The translations under genes were made by a program, and so were the position numbers. Below, piece by piece: positions 25,440 through 34,610 of a stretch of 64,000 bases of DNA. The stretch is from Leptospira brenneri. Lineage in GTDB: Bacteria > Spirochaetota > Leptospiria > Leptospirales > Leptospiraceae. The stretch's first letter is position 1. The number at the start of each line of letters is the position of its first letter. The DNA is taken from assembly GCF_002812125.1 (NCBI RefSeq), contig NZ_NPDQ01000011.1, forward strand, positions 9,923-73,922. The letters run 5' to 3'. Below the pieces are notes generated by a model, which ran no database searches, was not told the DNA's origin, and saw only the letters and a program-made list of their open reading frames with translations.

Positions 25440-26693
25440 GTGAAACGGATTTCTGTTCTCTACTTCCTAGTTTTAGTTTCTTTTGCCCTAAGGCCTGAAC
25501 TTCTTTTCGCAGGAGAAACCGAAGCCACAAAATTAGAATTAGAGGCGGAATCCTATGAGGAACGTGGGTATCCAGAAAAGGCCGCAGAACTTCGGGCAAA
25601 GGTAAAACGAATTCGCGAAGATCAGTTCCGCGAACGAAATCCCGAACCCAATTATCCCATCAATTCCAATCTCCCTGCTACGAATAAAGGTTCTTTGGAA
25701 TTCAATCAAGGAACTTGGGAGATTGGATTTAGGCTGATGGGTCAGGGTGGTTTTTTTGCATCTGGCAATGACTGGGCAGACGATAATGGACGAGTTGCGT
25801 TTCAGGCCGGCACACCGTATTATCCTCGTTCGGCGATTGGTTATCAAAATATCCGATCCCTACCTTTTACCTATGATATTGAAAAACAAAAAGGGTCGGG
25901 TTCTTTCTCCCCGAAAATAGCGTACAAACATAAATCTGCAAAATGGGGAATAGAATATACCTACTTCCAATTCCAGACTTCAACCGATTATCTTGCTTAT
26001 GGATTTATCGGTGGTGCTCAGTTTGCTTACCATTCTGATCGGCTTTATAGCGCTGAACATAAATTAGTTGTTAAAATCTACGAAGAGTATTCAAAAGAGT
26101 TTGGTTATAGTTGGGATTTTGGAATTCGAACGGGATCTTTCCATACCAATTCTGTATTTTCTTCCCAGTCTTTGGGGCAAACAGGTCTTATGCGAGACTC
26201 TATGTTGTATTTAGCACCAAGTGCTGGGTTTCGGTTTTACCATAGGGTGCAAGATGAGTTTTCTTATGATATAGGAGGGGATATGTTTGTGACCCCTCTT
26301 GGTAGGCTCAATTACAGAAGGGATATGATGACTGGGAATGGAGGACTTTCTCGATTCGCAGAATCTCATGTGTCCAGCGGAGATGCGTATTCTTTATTTT
26401 CGGAAAAACCGTTAGAGACATCAGTTGTTGGACTAGATATTTTGACCCAAGCCAATTGGACTCCTATCGAACATCATAAATTTCACTTAGGATTTCAAGT
26501 CATCCAATACATTTGGAGGGCGAATGAATCTTCTGCACCTGGAATTCGAGCTGTGAATGAGGAGTCTTTTGTATCTGGTGTTCGAGATTATTATTTAAGT
26601 TCGGCATTTTATGAAGCAGATGGAACAGACAAACGATCTCCTCGGGTTTATGCCATTTCGAATTTTTTCCTTGGGTACACTTATGTTTTTTAA
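25440..26693 (+). CDS. Putative outer-membrane beta-barrel protein
   Basis: 417 residues from GTG 25440 (AAAGGA upstream); a longer frame would overlap speE and spoil the signal peptide. The signal peptide is VKRISVLYFLVLVSFALRP...LFAGE. A short Glu/Lys-rich helical segment (about 25-65) follows, and then many alternating aromatic strands (for example WEIGFRLMG, FSPKIAYKHKS, GIEYTYFQF). The protein ends with an aromatic residue (LGYTYVF), as outer-membrane barrels do. Function unknown. It overlaps the next lipoprotein gene by 11 bases, so the two are likely co-translated. Confidence 0.65.
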   Translation: MKRISVLYFLVLVSFALRPELLFAGETEATKLELEAESYEERGYPEKAAELRAKVKRIREDQFRERNPEPNYPINSNLPATNKGSLEFNQGTWEIGFRLMGQGGFFASGNDWADDNGRVAFQAGTPYYPRSAIGYQNIRSLPFTYDIEKQKGSGSFSPKIAYKHKSAKWGIEYTYFQFQTSTDYLAYGFIGGAQFAYHSDRLYSAEHKLVVKIYEEYSKEFGYSWDFGIRTGSFHTNSVFSSQSLGQTGLMRDSMLYLAPSAGFRFYHRVQDEFSYDIGGDMFVTPLGRLNYRRDMMTGNGGLSRFAESHVSSGDAYSLFSEKPLETSVVGLDILTQANWTPIEHHKFHLGFQVIQYIWRANESSAPGIRAVNEESFVSGVRDYYLSSAFYEADGTDKRSPRVYAISNFFLGYTYVF

Positions 26694-27414
26694 GTTAAAA
26701 CTTCATTCTATAGTTTTCGTTTTGATTTCAAGTTTTGGATGGAATTGTGGGGTTTCTTTGCGAGTGTATAGACCCTTTCCAAAAGAAGCACCTTTTGAAT
26801 TTGTCAAAAAAATGGATCATATTGAAATCAAAGTCAAAGAAGAAGACCGAATGAAAATGGGAGTTTATGATGGGTATTTTGCCGATCCAGAAGGACTTCC
26901 GAATGAATATGGTCCTTTGTCTTATTTGATTCGAAAGGAACTTTCCATTCGAGGGAATCGTTTCCCTTTGTTACTGGACCGAGGTGGGAAAATTTTTGTC
27001 GAGGAATTCCAACTACAATCTTTAGATAGATGTTCCAAGAATTTAACGTTTGTTCGTCTAAAAGCAAGAGTTCAAATTACGGGCAATTCGGAAGAAGAGT
27101 TTATTTATTATGATGAAATTGATTCCCGTGTAACTAATTGTTATTTGACGGGGAGTATTCTCACGCTGGTTCCTCTCCTTTGGTATGTTCCTTATAATGG
27201 ATTTCGTGGGAATCGAGAAGACCAGTTGAACCAGTTGGGTAGAAATTCTCTTTCTGAATTTTTTACTCGTTTAGAAGTCCTATCTGGATATAATGGGAGT
27301 TCGGCGGTAGAAAAAGCTACCGAATCTGAACCCCCAGCGGTCCAACCAAAACAAAGTCCACGGAAACAAGAGCCAGTAGATCCTAAACTCAAGGAAATCA
27401 TGGAAAGTTTATGA
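26683..27414 (+). CDS. Lipoprotein of unknown function
   Basis: About 243 residues from ATG 26683, chosen because the signal peptide begins there; the open frame extends upstream to 26611. The lipobox is SFGWNC with Cys22. The body is a mixed alpha/beta domain (about 45-185) followed by one hydrophobic stretch (GSILTLVPLLWYVPY). The Pro/Lys/Glu-rich tail ends KLKEIMESL. No family was recognised. It overlaps the outer-membrane-like gene by 11 bases and the next lipoprotein by 4, forming a tightly packed envelope operon. Confidence 0.65.
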   Translation: MFFKLKLHSIVFVLISSFGWNCGVSLRVYRPFPKEAPFEFVKKMDHIEIKVKEEDRMKMGVYDGYFADPEGLPNEYGPLSYLIRKELSIRGNRFPLLLDRGGKIFVEEFQLQSLDRCSKNLTFVRLKARVQITGNSEEEFIYYDEIDSRVTNCYLTGSILTLVPLLWYVPYNGFRGNREDQLNQLGRNSLSEFFTRLEVLSGYNGSSAVEKATESEPPAVQPKQSPRKQEPVDPKLKEIMESL

Positions 27415-28280
27415 AATTCCAAACCATAATTTTATTTCTCTGGGTTTGTTTTAGTTTCGCCAACTGCTATTCTTTAGAAAAACAATATAACTATGGGAAT
27501 CCTTACCTTCCAAGCCCTGAATTTACCGAAGACGATCCACAATTCGAAGAAGGGGAACCCGTATGGATTTTAGACCAAACAGGGAATTGGATCTTTTCGC
27601 TTCCTTCTAAAATTGTACTTTTTAATCTAAAAGCAGACAACCATCATATTTCTAAAGAAACCAAAGAGTATTTGATTCGATACATCAAAGAAAACAATTT
27701 AAGGGATGTTAAGGTTCGTTTTAACCAATATGCTCCTCTTTCTGAGTGGAAACGACTTTCCAAAAATCAAAATATCAATCCATACGTTCGATACTTCTTT
27801 GGATCCATTTCTTTAATTGCTTATACATTTCTCCCTGGACGTTTGTTTGCGGGAACGATTGGCGGAGACCATTATAATTCTTTTACGAATACAATTAATG
27901 TGTACTCTGACTTACCTCCTGTTGTCATTCATGAAGGTGGTCATGCAAAAGACTTTGCGCAAAGAGAAAAAAGAACTCTTTATGCGGCAGTGTATGCCAT
28001 CCCTGTGATTGGAGCTTTGTATCATGAAGCTAGAGCTTCTGATGATGCTCTCAATTACTTTGCGGAAAAAAATGATCGTGAACAAGTAGAATCTTCTTAT
28101 GAATTACTCACACCAGCTTATTCCACTTATGTGGGTGGGGCTCTCGGAGATGTGGTGGCCAATCCCATCACCGCGGTGACATTCATCCCAGGGCATTTTT
28201 ACGGACGATATAAAAAAAGAGACATTGATGCGGAGATGGAAAAAAGAAAACAAAAGATTCAAATTAAGGAACCTAAATAA
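27411..28280 (+). CDS. Lipoprotein with HExxH metallopeptidase-like motif
   Basis: 289 residues with the lipobox FANC (Cys19). The central region contains VVIHEGGHAKDFAQ: H174, E175 and H178 form an H-E-x-x-H zinc motif. About 30 residues later come HEARASDDALNYF and an acidic stretch that could supply the third ligand. Hydrophobic helices flank the motif (SLIAYTFLPGRLFAG and YAAVYAIPVIGALY). A surface or periplasmic metalloprotease is a reasonable inference but no named family is evident. It overlaps the upstream lipoprotein by 4 bases; pyrF follows directly on its stop codon. Confidence 0.65.
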   Translation: MKFQTIILFLWVCFSFANCYSLEKQYNYGNPYLPSPEFTEDDPQFEEGEPVWILDQTGNWIFSLPSKIVLFNLKADNHHISKETKEYLIRYIKENNLRDVKVRFNQYAPLSEWKRLSKNQNINPYVRYFFGSISLIAYTFLPGRLFAGTIGGDHYNSFTNTINVYSDLPPVVIHEGGHAKDFAQREKRTLYAAVYAIPVIGALYHEARASDDALNYFAEKNDREQVESSYELLTPAYSTYVGGALGDVVANPITAVTFIPGHFYGRYKKRDIDAEMEKRKQKIQIKEPK

Positions 28281-29108
28281 GTGAATTCAAAATCCAATTT
28301 CGTTCAAAAATTCAATTCGCGTAGAGATGCCTTAAAGTCTTTTCTTTGTATTGGTCTGGATCCTGAACTCGAAAAATTACCTAAGGTAAGTTTGGATTCG
28401 AAAGCACCACTCGTTCATTTTACAGAAACGATCATTCGTTACACTCATTCCCTTGCCACAGCTTGGAAACCCAATGTTGCTTTTTTCGAAAGGTTGGGGG
28501 CAGAAGGATATTTTGCCTTAGAACATATGGTTCGTGTCATGAAGGAAGTGTCACCAGAAGTACCCATTGTGATGGATGCCAAACGTGGTGACCTTGCCAA
28601 TACTTCCAAAGAGTATGCTAAGTATTTTTTTGAAAAGTTGGGAGTGGATGCCCTGACGGTAAACCCATACATGGGTCGTGATAGTTTGGTTCCTTATTTG
28701 GATCTAGGTGGTTATATCTTTGTACTCGGACTTACTTCCAATCCTAGCTCGGCTGACTTTCAAAAACAAAAACTTGTGGGAAAGGACCTTTACTTATATG
28801 AAGAGGTCAGTGACCAAATGGCAAAACTTGGTGAAGAGTATCCAAACCAAGTAGGGCTTGTGGTCGGGGGAACCCATCCCTCAGAGATCCAGTCTTTACG
28901 TGCCCGCCATCCTGAACTGTATTTTCTCATTCCTGGGTTTGGTGCCCAAGGGGGAGACTTAGAGTCCATCATCCAAGCTTCGGGCAAACGTTCGCTCATC
29001 AATTCTTCTCGGGGGATCACACTTAGTTCTTTGGAAGAAAATTTCGGACAAATTGCACAAAAGAAAGCGGAGGAAGTGCATCTACAAATGAACCAACTCT
29101 TTCTCTAA
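28281..29108 (+). CDS. pyrF: Orotidine 5'-phosphate decarboxylase (type 2)
   Basis: 275 residues, the longer bacterial type-2 form. It contains the catalytic motif MDAKRGDLANTSKEYA (D-x-K-x-x-D, about 92-107) and the phosphate-binding GTHPSEI and FLIPGFGAQGGD segments. It converts OMP to UMP in pyrimidine synthesis. The GTG start abuts the TAA stop of the lipoprotein gene, with AAGGA just upstream, so it may be read from the envelope operon. The lipid operon starts 30 bases after its stop. Confidence 0.95.
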   Translation: MNSKSNFVQKFNSRRDALKSFLCIGLDPELEKLPKVSLDSKAPLVHFTETIIRYTHSLATAWKPNVAFFERLGAEGYFALEHMVRVMKEVSPEVPIVMDAKRGDLANTSKEYAKYFFEKLGVDALTVNPYMGRDSLVPYLDLGGYIFVLGLTSNPSSADFQKQKLVGKDLYLYEEVSDQMAKLGEEYPNQVGLVVGGTHPSEIQSLRARHPELYFLIPGFGAQGGDLESIIQASGKRSLINSSRGITLSSLEENFGQIAQKKAEEVHLQMNQLFL

Positions 29109-29138
29109 GGGTCTAATGACTAAAAAAAAGGGAAACAA

Positions 29139-30410
29139 GTGAAAGAAAGTTTGGCTATCGTCGGAACTGGGATTGCGGGTCTCGGTTCTGCATACTTTTT
29201 AAAAGATGATTTTGATTTAACCATTTTTGACAGTGCCGATTACATCGGAGGTCATACCAACACAGTGTTAGTTGAAGAGGATGGAGTGTCCATTCCGATT
29301 GATACTGGTTTTATTGTATTCAACCATGTAACTTATCCTAATCTCCTAAGACTATTTCAAACATTAAATGTTCCCACAAAAAAATCGGATATGTCTTTTA
29401 GTGTCCAACATGATCCCACCAAATTAGAGTTTTGTGGTTCTGGCCTTTCTGGATTATTTGCACAGAAAAAAAATCTTTTTCGTCCTCGTTATTTAAAGAT
29501 GTTACTGGAAATTGACCGGTTTAACAAATCGGCTCCAAAGATTTTGGACGATCCAAAATACGACAGTTGGGATTTAGGTAAGTATATGGAAGTTTTTCGG
29601 TATGGAAAAGACATCCTCAACTTCTATTTAATCCCTATGAGTTCGGCAGTTTGGTCAACTCCGCCGGACATGATGTTAGAATTTCCTGCTAAGTCACTCA
29701 TTCGATTTTTTGATAACCATGGTTTTTTGGGACTGAACACCCAACACCAATGGTATACGGTGGATGGTGGCTCGAGAGAGTACATCAATCGAATCATTCC
29801 TCCCATAAAAGACCGGGTTCGGTTGCAAACTCCTGTCAAACAGGTGAATCGAACGAATGAGGGGAAAGTGGAACTTTTGTTTGGTGAAGGGGAAAGGCAA
29901 ATTTTTGATAAAGTGTTACTTGCCACTCATGGTCATATCTCTGCAAAATTATTAGGAAATCCAACAAAATTAGAAAGTGAGTTACTACCACTCTACCGGT
30001 ACCAACACAACACTGCCACTTTGCATACGGATGATAGCGATATGCCAAAACTTCCTTCCTGTTGGTCGAGTTGGAATTATAAAATTGTAGAAGGGGAAAC
30101 GGGCAAACAAGACCCATATACGATTTATTGGATGAATCGTTTGCAAAATGTTTCTAAAAAACAAAACTACTTTGTGACCATCAATGATCCTGGGCGTGTG
30201 GCAAAAGATAAAATTTTAAAAAAAATAGATTATGAACATCCACTCTTTTCTGTTGAGGCTTCTCTTGGGCAAAGTCGTCTGCCGGAGTTAAACGAATCAG
30301 GCCCGATCTACTATGCAGGTGCTTATTTCCGGTATGGATTTCATGAAGATGGATTTTTGTCAGCAGTGAATGTCTCTCGTAACATTCTAAAAAGGGATCC
30401 ATGGACTTAA
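29139..30410 (+). CDS. FAD-dependent amine-oxidase-like oxidoreductase (lipid operon)
   Basis: 423 residues. N-terminal dinucleotide fold: VGTGIAGLGSAYFL, then FDSADYIGGHTNTV (the G-G-H-x-x-T motif of NAD(P)/FAD-binding desaturase-like flavoproteins). The C-terminal FAD segment is PIYYAGAYFRYGFHEDGFLSA. The same flavoprotein type is regularly found next to DUF1365 and cyclopropane-synthase genes, as here. It is thought to act on modified membrane fatty acids. GTG start (29139) with AAAGGGAAACAA upstream. It overlaps the DUF1365 gene by 10 bases. Confidence 0.88.
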   Translation: MKESLAIVGTGIAGLGSAYFLKDDFDLTIFDSADYIGGHTNTVLVEEDGVSIPIDTGFIVFNHVTYPNLLRLFQTLNVPTKKSDMSFSVQHDPTKLEFCGSGLSGLFAQKKNLFRPRYLKMLLEIDRFNKSAPKILDDPKYDSWDLGKYMEVFRYGKDILNFYLIPMSSAVWSTPPDMMLEFPAKSLIRFFDNHGFLGLNTQHQWYTVDGGSREYINRIIPPIKDRVRLQTPVKQVNRTNEGKVELLFGEGERQIFDKVLLATHGHISAKLLGNPTKLESELLPLYRYQHNTATLHTDDSDMPKLPSCWSSWNYKIVEGETGKQDPYTIYWMNRLQNVSKKQNYFVTINDPGRVAKDKILKKIDYEHPLFSVEASLGQSRLPELNESGPIYYAGAYFRYGFHEDGFLSAVNVSRNILKRDPWT

Positions 30411-31219
30411 ATTCTTGTATGTATGCGGCTGAGGTGTATCATGCTCGCACTGCACCAAGGCCCAATAAATTCCAATACCGAATTTTTAATTTTTACTTGG
30501 ATCTTTCCGAAATCGATCAATTGTCCCAAAAAAGTTTTTGGTTTTCCAGGAATCGTTTCAACTTGTTTTCCTTTTATGACAAAGACCATATTCAATTTGG
30601 AAAACGAACAATTTATGATAATGTTAAATCGTTTCTGGAAGCGTCAGGAGTCAGGGACATTGGGAAGATATTTCTTCTGACCAACCTTCGGGTAATGGGC
30701 TATGTCTTCAATCCTGTTAGTTTTTACTTTTGTTATGATACAAAAGATAAACCCCTTGTCTCTATCGCAGAAGTGGGGAATACCTTTGGCGAAATCAAAC
30801 CCTATCTTGGGTATTTTAAACCTGCGAAAGGAACCATCGCAGACCCACAAGTGTACATCCGCGAACGAAAAGATTTTTATGTCTCACCTTTTATCAGTTT
30901 GGATTCTGAATTTGAGTTTCGACTGAATGCACCGAGTGATCAATTGCAGATCGGTGTCGACTCTTTTGAAAATGGGAAACGAATTCTTACCACTTCCTTT
31001 CTGGGAAAAAAAATTCCATTCCAATCAAAATACCTATTAAAACTTTTTACCCAATTTCCATTCATCACCGTCAAAATAATAACATTGATTCATTGGCAAG
31101 CGTTCAAACTATGGGTCAAAAAAATTCCGTACATTTCGAAACACCAAAACTTAGAGAAACAAACAGGAGTTCCCCTTGGAGAAATCACAGAACCAGTCCC
31201 TCTCACAAGACACGATTGA
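30401..31219 (+). CDS. DUF1365 family protein
   Basis: 272 residues. Family landmarks: YHARTAPRPNKFQYRIFNFYLDL near the N-terminus, LLTNLRVMGYVFNPVSFYFCYD (about 87-108) and VSPFISLDSEFEFRL. DUF1365 has no settled activity; it co-occurs with the flavoprotein upstream and the cyclopropane synthase downstream in many bacteria, in operons tied to fatty-acid modification and oxidative stress. Its start overlaps the flavoprotein end, and its end overlaps the synthase start by 44 bases. Confidence 0.88.
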   Translation: MDLNSCMYAAEVYHARTAPRPNKFQYRIFNFYLDLSEIDQLSQKSFWFSRNRFNLFSFYDKDHIQFGKRTIYDNVKSFLEASGVRDIGKIFLLTNLRVMGYVFNPVSFYFCYDTKDKPLVSIAEVGNTFGEIKPYLGYFKPAKGTIADPQVYIRERKDFYVSPFISLDSEFEFRLNAPSDQLQIGVDSFENGKRILTTSFLGKKIPFQSKYLLKLFTQFPFITVKIITLIHWQAFKLWVKKIPYISKHQNLEKQTGVPLGEITEPVPLTRHD

Positions 31220-32489
31220 TTCAAAACTTTTTACCGAATTAAAGAACAAATCTACCATAGAACAATTTCCTATTTATAGGAAGATATTTTTGAAAGCCAT
31301 GAGTTCCATGAAAAGGGGATCACTTAGAATGATTTTGCCTAATGGAGAACAAACTGTATTAGGGGACCCAAACTCAATCTATGATTCTAAATTTCATTCA
31401 GCTCTCATTCATGTGAAAGATCCTGTTTTCTTCAAAAAATCAGTGTTATATGGTGATATTGGATTCTCAGAGTCCTATCTAACAGGAGATTGGGACACTG
31501 ATTCTATAGAAAATGTAATTTCTTGGTTTATTTTGAATGTTGATGAGAGTCCGAATCTATCTGGTGCCAAAAAAAGGTTATTTCATTTGGATTTATTTAG
31601 TTTGGGAAATAAATTTCTACATTTTTTAAGAAAAAATACTCTAACAGGTAGCAAAAAAAATATCGTAGAACATTATGATTTAGGAAACAAATTTTATAAA
31701 TTGTTTTTAGATCCGACAATGACCTATAGTTCTGCCTATTTTGAAACTTTGGAAGAAACTCTAGAAGAGGCTCAAACGAAGAAAGTAGACAAACTCTGTC
31801 AGAAATTAAAATTAAATCCCGCAGATCATTTGTTAGAGATTGGAAGCGGTTGGGGATTTTTATCCATCCATGCAGCAAAAAATTATGGATGTCGTGTCAC
31901 AACGGTCACTCTTTCGGAAGAACAATATGTTTATGCGAAGGAAAGGATCGAAAAAGAAGGCCTTTCCGATAAAATCGAAATTCGTATTCAAGACTATCGT
32001 AATATTGAAGGGGAGTTTACTAAAATTGTTTCTGTTGAGATGTTAGAAGCAGTAGGGGATGCCTTTTATGAAACCTTCTTTCAGAAGTGTCAAGACCTGT
32101 TGACAAAAGATGGGATTTTGGCTTTGCAGGTTATCACTTGTCCTGATTCCAGATTTACAGCTTTTAAAAATGGAATCGATTTCATTCAAAAACATATTTT
32201 CCCTGGTTCTCTTTTGCCTTCGATTGGTCGTATGAACCAAGCCATTAATCGCACTGGAGATATGTATCTATTTCATTTGGAAGATATGGGGCTTAGTTAT
32301 GCGAAGACATTAAGAATTTGGTTAAAGGCCTTTGAAGAAAATTTGACAGAGGTAAGGACCCAAGGATATAGCGAAACCTTTATCAGAAAGTGGAGATATT
32401 ATTTAGCGTATTGTGCTGCCGCCTTCCAGATGAGAAATATCAGTGTCATTCAATCTGTGTATGTGAGACCAAACAACCTCAGTTTCTAA
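31176..32489 (+). CDS. Cyclopropane-fatty-acyl-phospholipid synthase family methyltransferase
   Basis: 437 residues. A lipid-binding N-terminal part precedes the characteristic VEHYDLGNKFYKLFLDPTMTYSSAYF (about 160-185) and the SAM motif LLEIGSGWGFLSIHAA (about 220-235). Near the C-terminus is WRYYLAYCAAAF. CfaA-type enzymes methylenate unsaturated acyl chains in phospholipids; relatives make furan or branched fatty acids. The TTG start at 31176 has AGGAG six bases upstream and lies within the end of the DUF1365 gene. The operon ends at the terminator 32506-32536. Confidence 0.9.
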   Translation: MEKSQNQSLSQDTIDSKLFTELKNKSTIEQFPIYRKIFLKAMSSMKRGSLRMILPNGEQTVLGDPNSIYDSKFHSALIHVKDPVFFKKSVLYGDIGFSESYLTGDWDTDSIENVISWFILNVDESPNLSGAKKRLFHLDLFSLGNKFLHFLRKNTLTGSKKNIVEHYDLGNKFYKLFLDPTMTYSSAYFETLEETLEEAQTKKVDKLCQKLKLNPADHLLEIGSGWGFLSIHAAKNYGCRVTTVTLSEEQYVYAKERIEKEGLSDKIEIRIQDYRNIEGEFTKIVSVEMLEAVGDAFYETFFQKCQDLLTKDGILALQVITCPDSRFTAFKNGIDFIQKHIFPGSLLPSIGRMNQAINRTGDMYLFHLEDMGLSYAKTLRIWLKAFEENLTEVRTQGYSETFIRKWRYYLAYCAAAFQMRNISVIQSVYVRPNNLSF

Positions 32490-32505
32490 ATTCGTACTAA
32501 ACCTC

Positions 32506-32536
32506 ACTACCGGTAGTAACACTCTCGGTAGTTTTT
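32506..32536 (+). terminator. Rho-independent terminator of the lipid operon
   Basis: ACTACCG (32506-32512) pairs with CGGTAGT (32526-32532), followed by a T run to 32536. It lies 17 bases after the cyclopropane-synthase stop. Confidence 0.6.
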
Positions 32537-32588
32537 CCTCCCAAAAAACATCTTGCCAAAGGACACCCAAGTTTTTACTACTTCGTCT

Positions 32589-33044
32589 ATGAGAGAAACA
32601 AAGTCTGTATTTACCTTTGAGGAACCAATCGAACGATTGTGGTCGGGTGTTACCGTCTATGAAGTGTTAGTGCATTGGTTGGCGGATGAGGTAAGAGGAA
32701 GGCCCAAAGTAGGTGGTGACTTTTCTTGGACATGGAAACTAGGTTTAGAGGGTGATTTTACCACTCATGGAATTTATAAAAAAATCGAACCTCTCAAAGA
32801 ATTGGTTATGGAATGGAAGGATCATCCAGCTGATCCCGTTGGTGGGGTTTATTTACAATTGTTATTTGAATCCAAAGGTCCAAATTCATCTCAACTAACA
32901 GTAATTAACGGTGGGTTCCCGGATGGAGAAGGTTCCGATGTTTGGATCGAAGGGGCAAAAGAGGCCTGGGATGGGCAAGCCCTGCAATTAAAAGACTTTC
33001 TAAAACAAAATCCAGACATCACAAAATTTTTTAAAAAATCTTGA
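32589..33044 (+). CDS. SRPBCC (AHSA1-like) protein
   Basis: About 151 residues from ATG 32589; an upstream TTG at 32553 is possible. The sequence fits the AHSA1/START-type fold: SVFTFEEPIERLWSGVT (first strand and helix), GGDFSWTWKL, GIYKKIEPLKELVMEWKD, and a C-terminal helix GAKEAWDGQALQLKDFL. These proteins bind hydrophobic ligands or help chaperones; the ligand is unknown. It stands alone after a terminator. Confidence 0.6.
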   Translation: MRETKSVFTFEEPIERLWSGVTVYEVLVHWLADEVRGRPKVGGDFSWTWKLGLEGDFTTHGIYKKIEPLKELVMEWKDHPADPVGGVYLQLLFESKGPNSSQLTVINGGFPDGEGSDVWIEGAKEAWDGQALQLKDFLKQNPDITKFFKKS

Positions 33045-33102
33045 TCTCTAAGGCCTTTCTAAAATCCTGGTAAAAGTAAGGGTTGTTAAGGAGGGCTGGA
33101 AG

Positions 33103-33465
33103 ATGGAATATCCCGAATTGGAAACGTATTTCCAGAAATTAACTGATATAACAGACCGTATCGCTATGATGAATAATCATTTTGATGCGACACCTGAGAT
33201 CGACATACCACAGTTATCTGAGTTTTATGCAGACATTCAGTCAAAGGACTGGGAAAATACTGATAGAGAGTATTACGAGCTTTTTACTAGTTATTTTACC
33301 TTCCATGTGAAAACAGTGGAAGAAATCATCCAAGAAGCACGTGAGATTTTAAACCCAGAAAATAGAGAATACGTAAAGAAATTAGTAAGCCATGTCAGAA
33401 ATGCTGACGACTGGTTTGTAAATCTAAAAAAGAAACGTAAACTCGCTCGCATCCAAGTCGCTTAA
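33103..33465 (+). CDS. Small soluble protein of unknown function
   Basis: 120 residues, probably all-helical and acidic, with no signal or membrane segment. A very good ribosome-binding site (AAGGAGGG) precedes ATG 33103, supporting a real and well-expressed gene. No family recognised. The C-terminus is basic (KKKRKLARIQ). Confidence 0.6.
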   Translation: MEYPELETYFQKLTDITDRIAMMNNHFDATPEIDIPQLSEFYADIQSKDWENTDREYYELFTSYFTFHVKTVEEIIQEAREILNPENREYVKKLVSHVRNADDWFVNLKKKRKLARIQVA

Positions 33466-33548
33466 TGTTTTTTTCCCTCGACTAAAACCTCGGGGGAACC
33501 TCTTCAATTCGCTTTACTTTTAAATCCACATCCTTTCTCCTTTCAGAT

Positions 33549-34610
33549 ATGCTCAAGGCGCGGTTCCTTTTTTATCCGGTTATCCTGTTACTTTTTTTAT
33601 TTGTCGTTGATTCTCTCTTTCGAATCCCTTATATTCAGACAATTACCAAGATTGATTTAACGGCAGTTAACTATAAGGCCAAATCGGACTTTTTAGGAAA
33701 ATTAATTTCTGAAAAACCAGGAGTTCATTCATCCAAAACTAAAAAAATCATGTTGATTTTGGGTTCTTCTCGCCTTCTTTATTTTGATCACGATGAATTA
33801 GTATCTTTTTACCCTGACTGGGATATTTATAATCTTTCTTCTGCTGTTACCACTCCTGCTTATTACGACTTCCAACTTACGAAAGTGTTGGATGCAGGGA
33901 TCAAACCAGATTTGGTTGTGATGGAAACAGATCCAAACCAGTTCAATCAAAACTCAGTATTCAAAAGTTCAAACCTAACTTATAGTTTTGATCTTTCTTA
34001 CGTACTTTCCAATTTGAGTTTGTTTGGGAAAGATCACGTTTCTTTTTATTTAGGTCGCAAACTTTTTGCTGTAGGTACTTACAAACCCTATATCGATCAA
34101 ATGTGGAGAAATTATAAAAACCCATATTTAGAAAATGCATTTGAAATGCACCAAGCAACTTACGATTATATCCTCACTCATAATGGAAACGGTCTTTCTC
34201 CAATAGATAATTATATGGAGAAGGATTCTAATTCTTTACAAATGACTAGCCATAGAACTTTGGATTGGTTGTTTGCTTCTTATGTGCGTAGTCCGATGCA
34301 GTTTGGGTTTTATGAAAAAATTTTAAACCGATTGCAGACAGAAAAAATAAAAACCATCATCATTTGGCCACTTTCCTCTCCTGATTTTGAAACTTTGATG
34401 GAAAAAGAGTCTCTTGTGAAAACTTGGGAAAAAGAAATTGATTCCATCACAGCGAGTAAAAACTTTTCGATTTTAAAATTAAAAAATGATCCATCATACA
34501 CATGTAATGCGTTTGCGGACGGTGGTCACGTAGCGAAAGATTGTTATCGTAGTTTGATGCGTTCTATTCTATTGGAATACTTTCGGAAGTACGAACCAAA
34601 TCATCTGTAA
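33549..34610 (+). CDS. DUF1574-type SGNH-like surface protein
   Basis: 353 residues. An N-terminal membrane helix (about 5-22) anchors a periplasmic or extracellular domain. The SGNH-like block I is LILGSSRLLYF (about 72-82). Near the end DGGHVAKDCYRSL supplies the D-x-x-H seen in acyl-ester hydrolases and O-acetyltransferase partners of the AlgJ/AlgX type. DUF1574 is a family I associate with Leptospira. A role in glycan acetylation is inference. The 3' end overlaps the convergent metalloprotease gene by 47 bases. A second, longer member is at 39963. Confidence 0.72.
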   Translation: MLKARFLFYPVILLLFLFVVDSLFRIPYIQTITKIDLTAVNYKAKSDFLGKLISEKPGVHSSKTKKIMLILGSSRLLYFDHDELVSFYPDWDIYNLSSAVTTPAYYDFQLTKVLDAGIKPDLVVMETDPNQFNQNSVFKSSNLTYSFDLSYVLSNLSLFGKDHVSFYLGRKLFAVGTYKPYIDQMWRNYKNPYLENAFEMHQATYDYILTHNGNGLSPIDNYMEKDSNSLQMTSHRTLDWLFASYVRSPMQFGFYEKILNRLQTEKIKTIIIWPLSSPDFETLMEKESLVKTWEKEIDSITASKNFSILKLKNDPSYTCNAFADGGHVAKDCYRSLMRSILLEYFRKYEPNHL

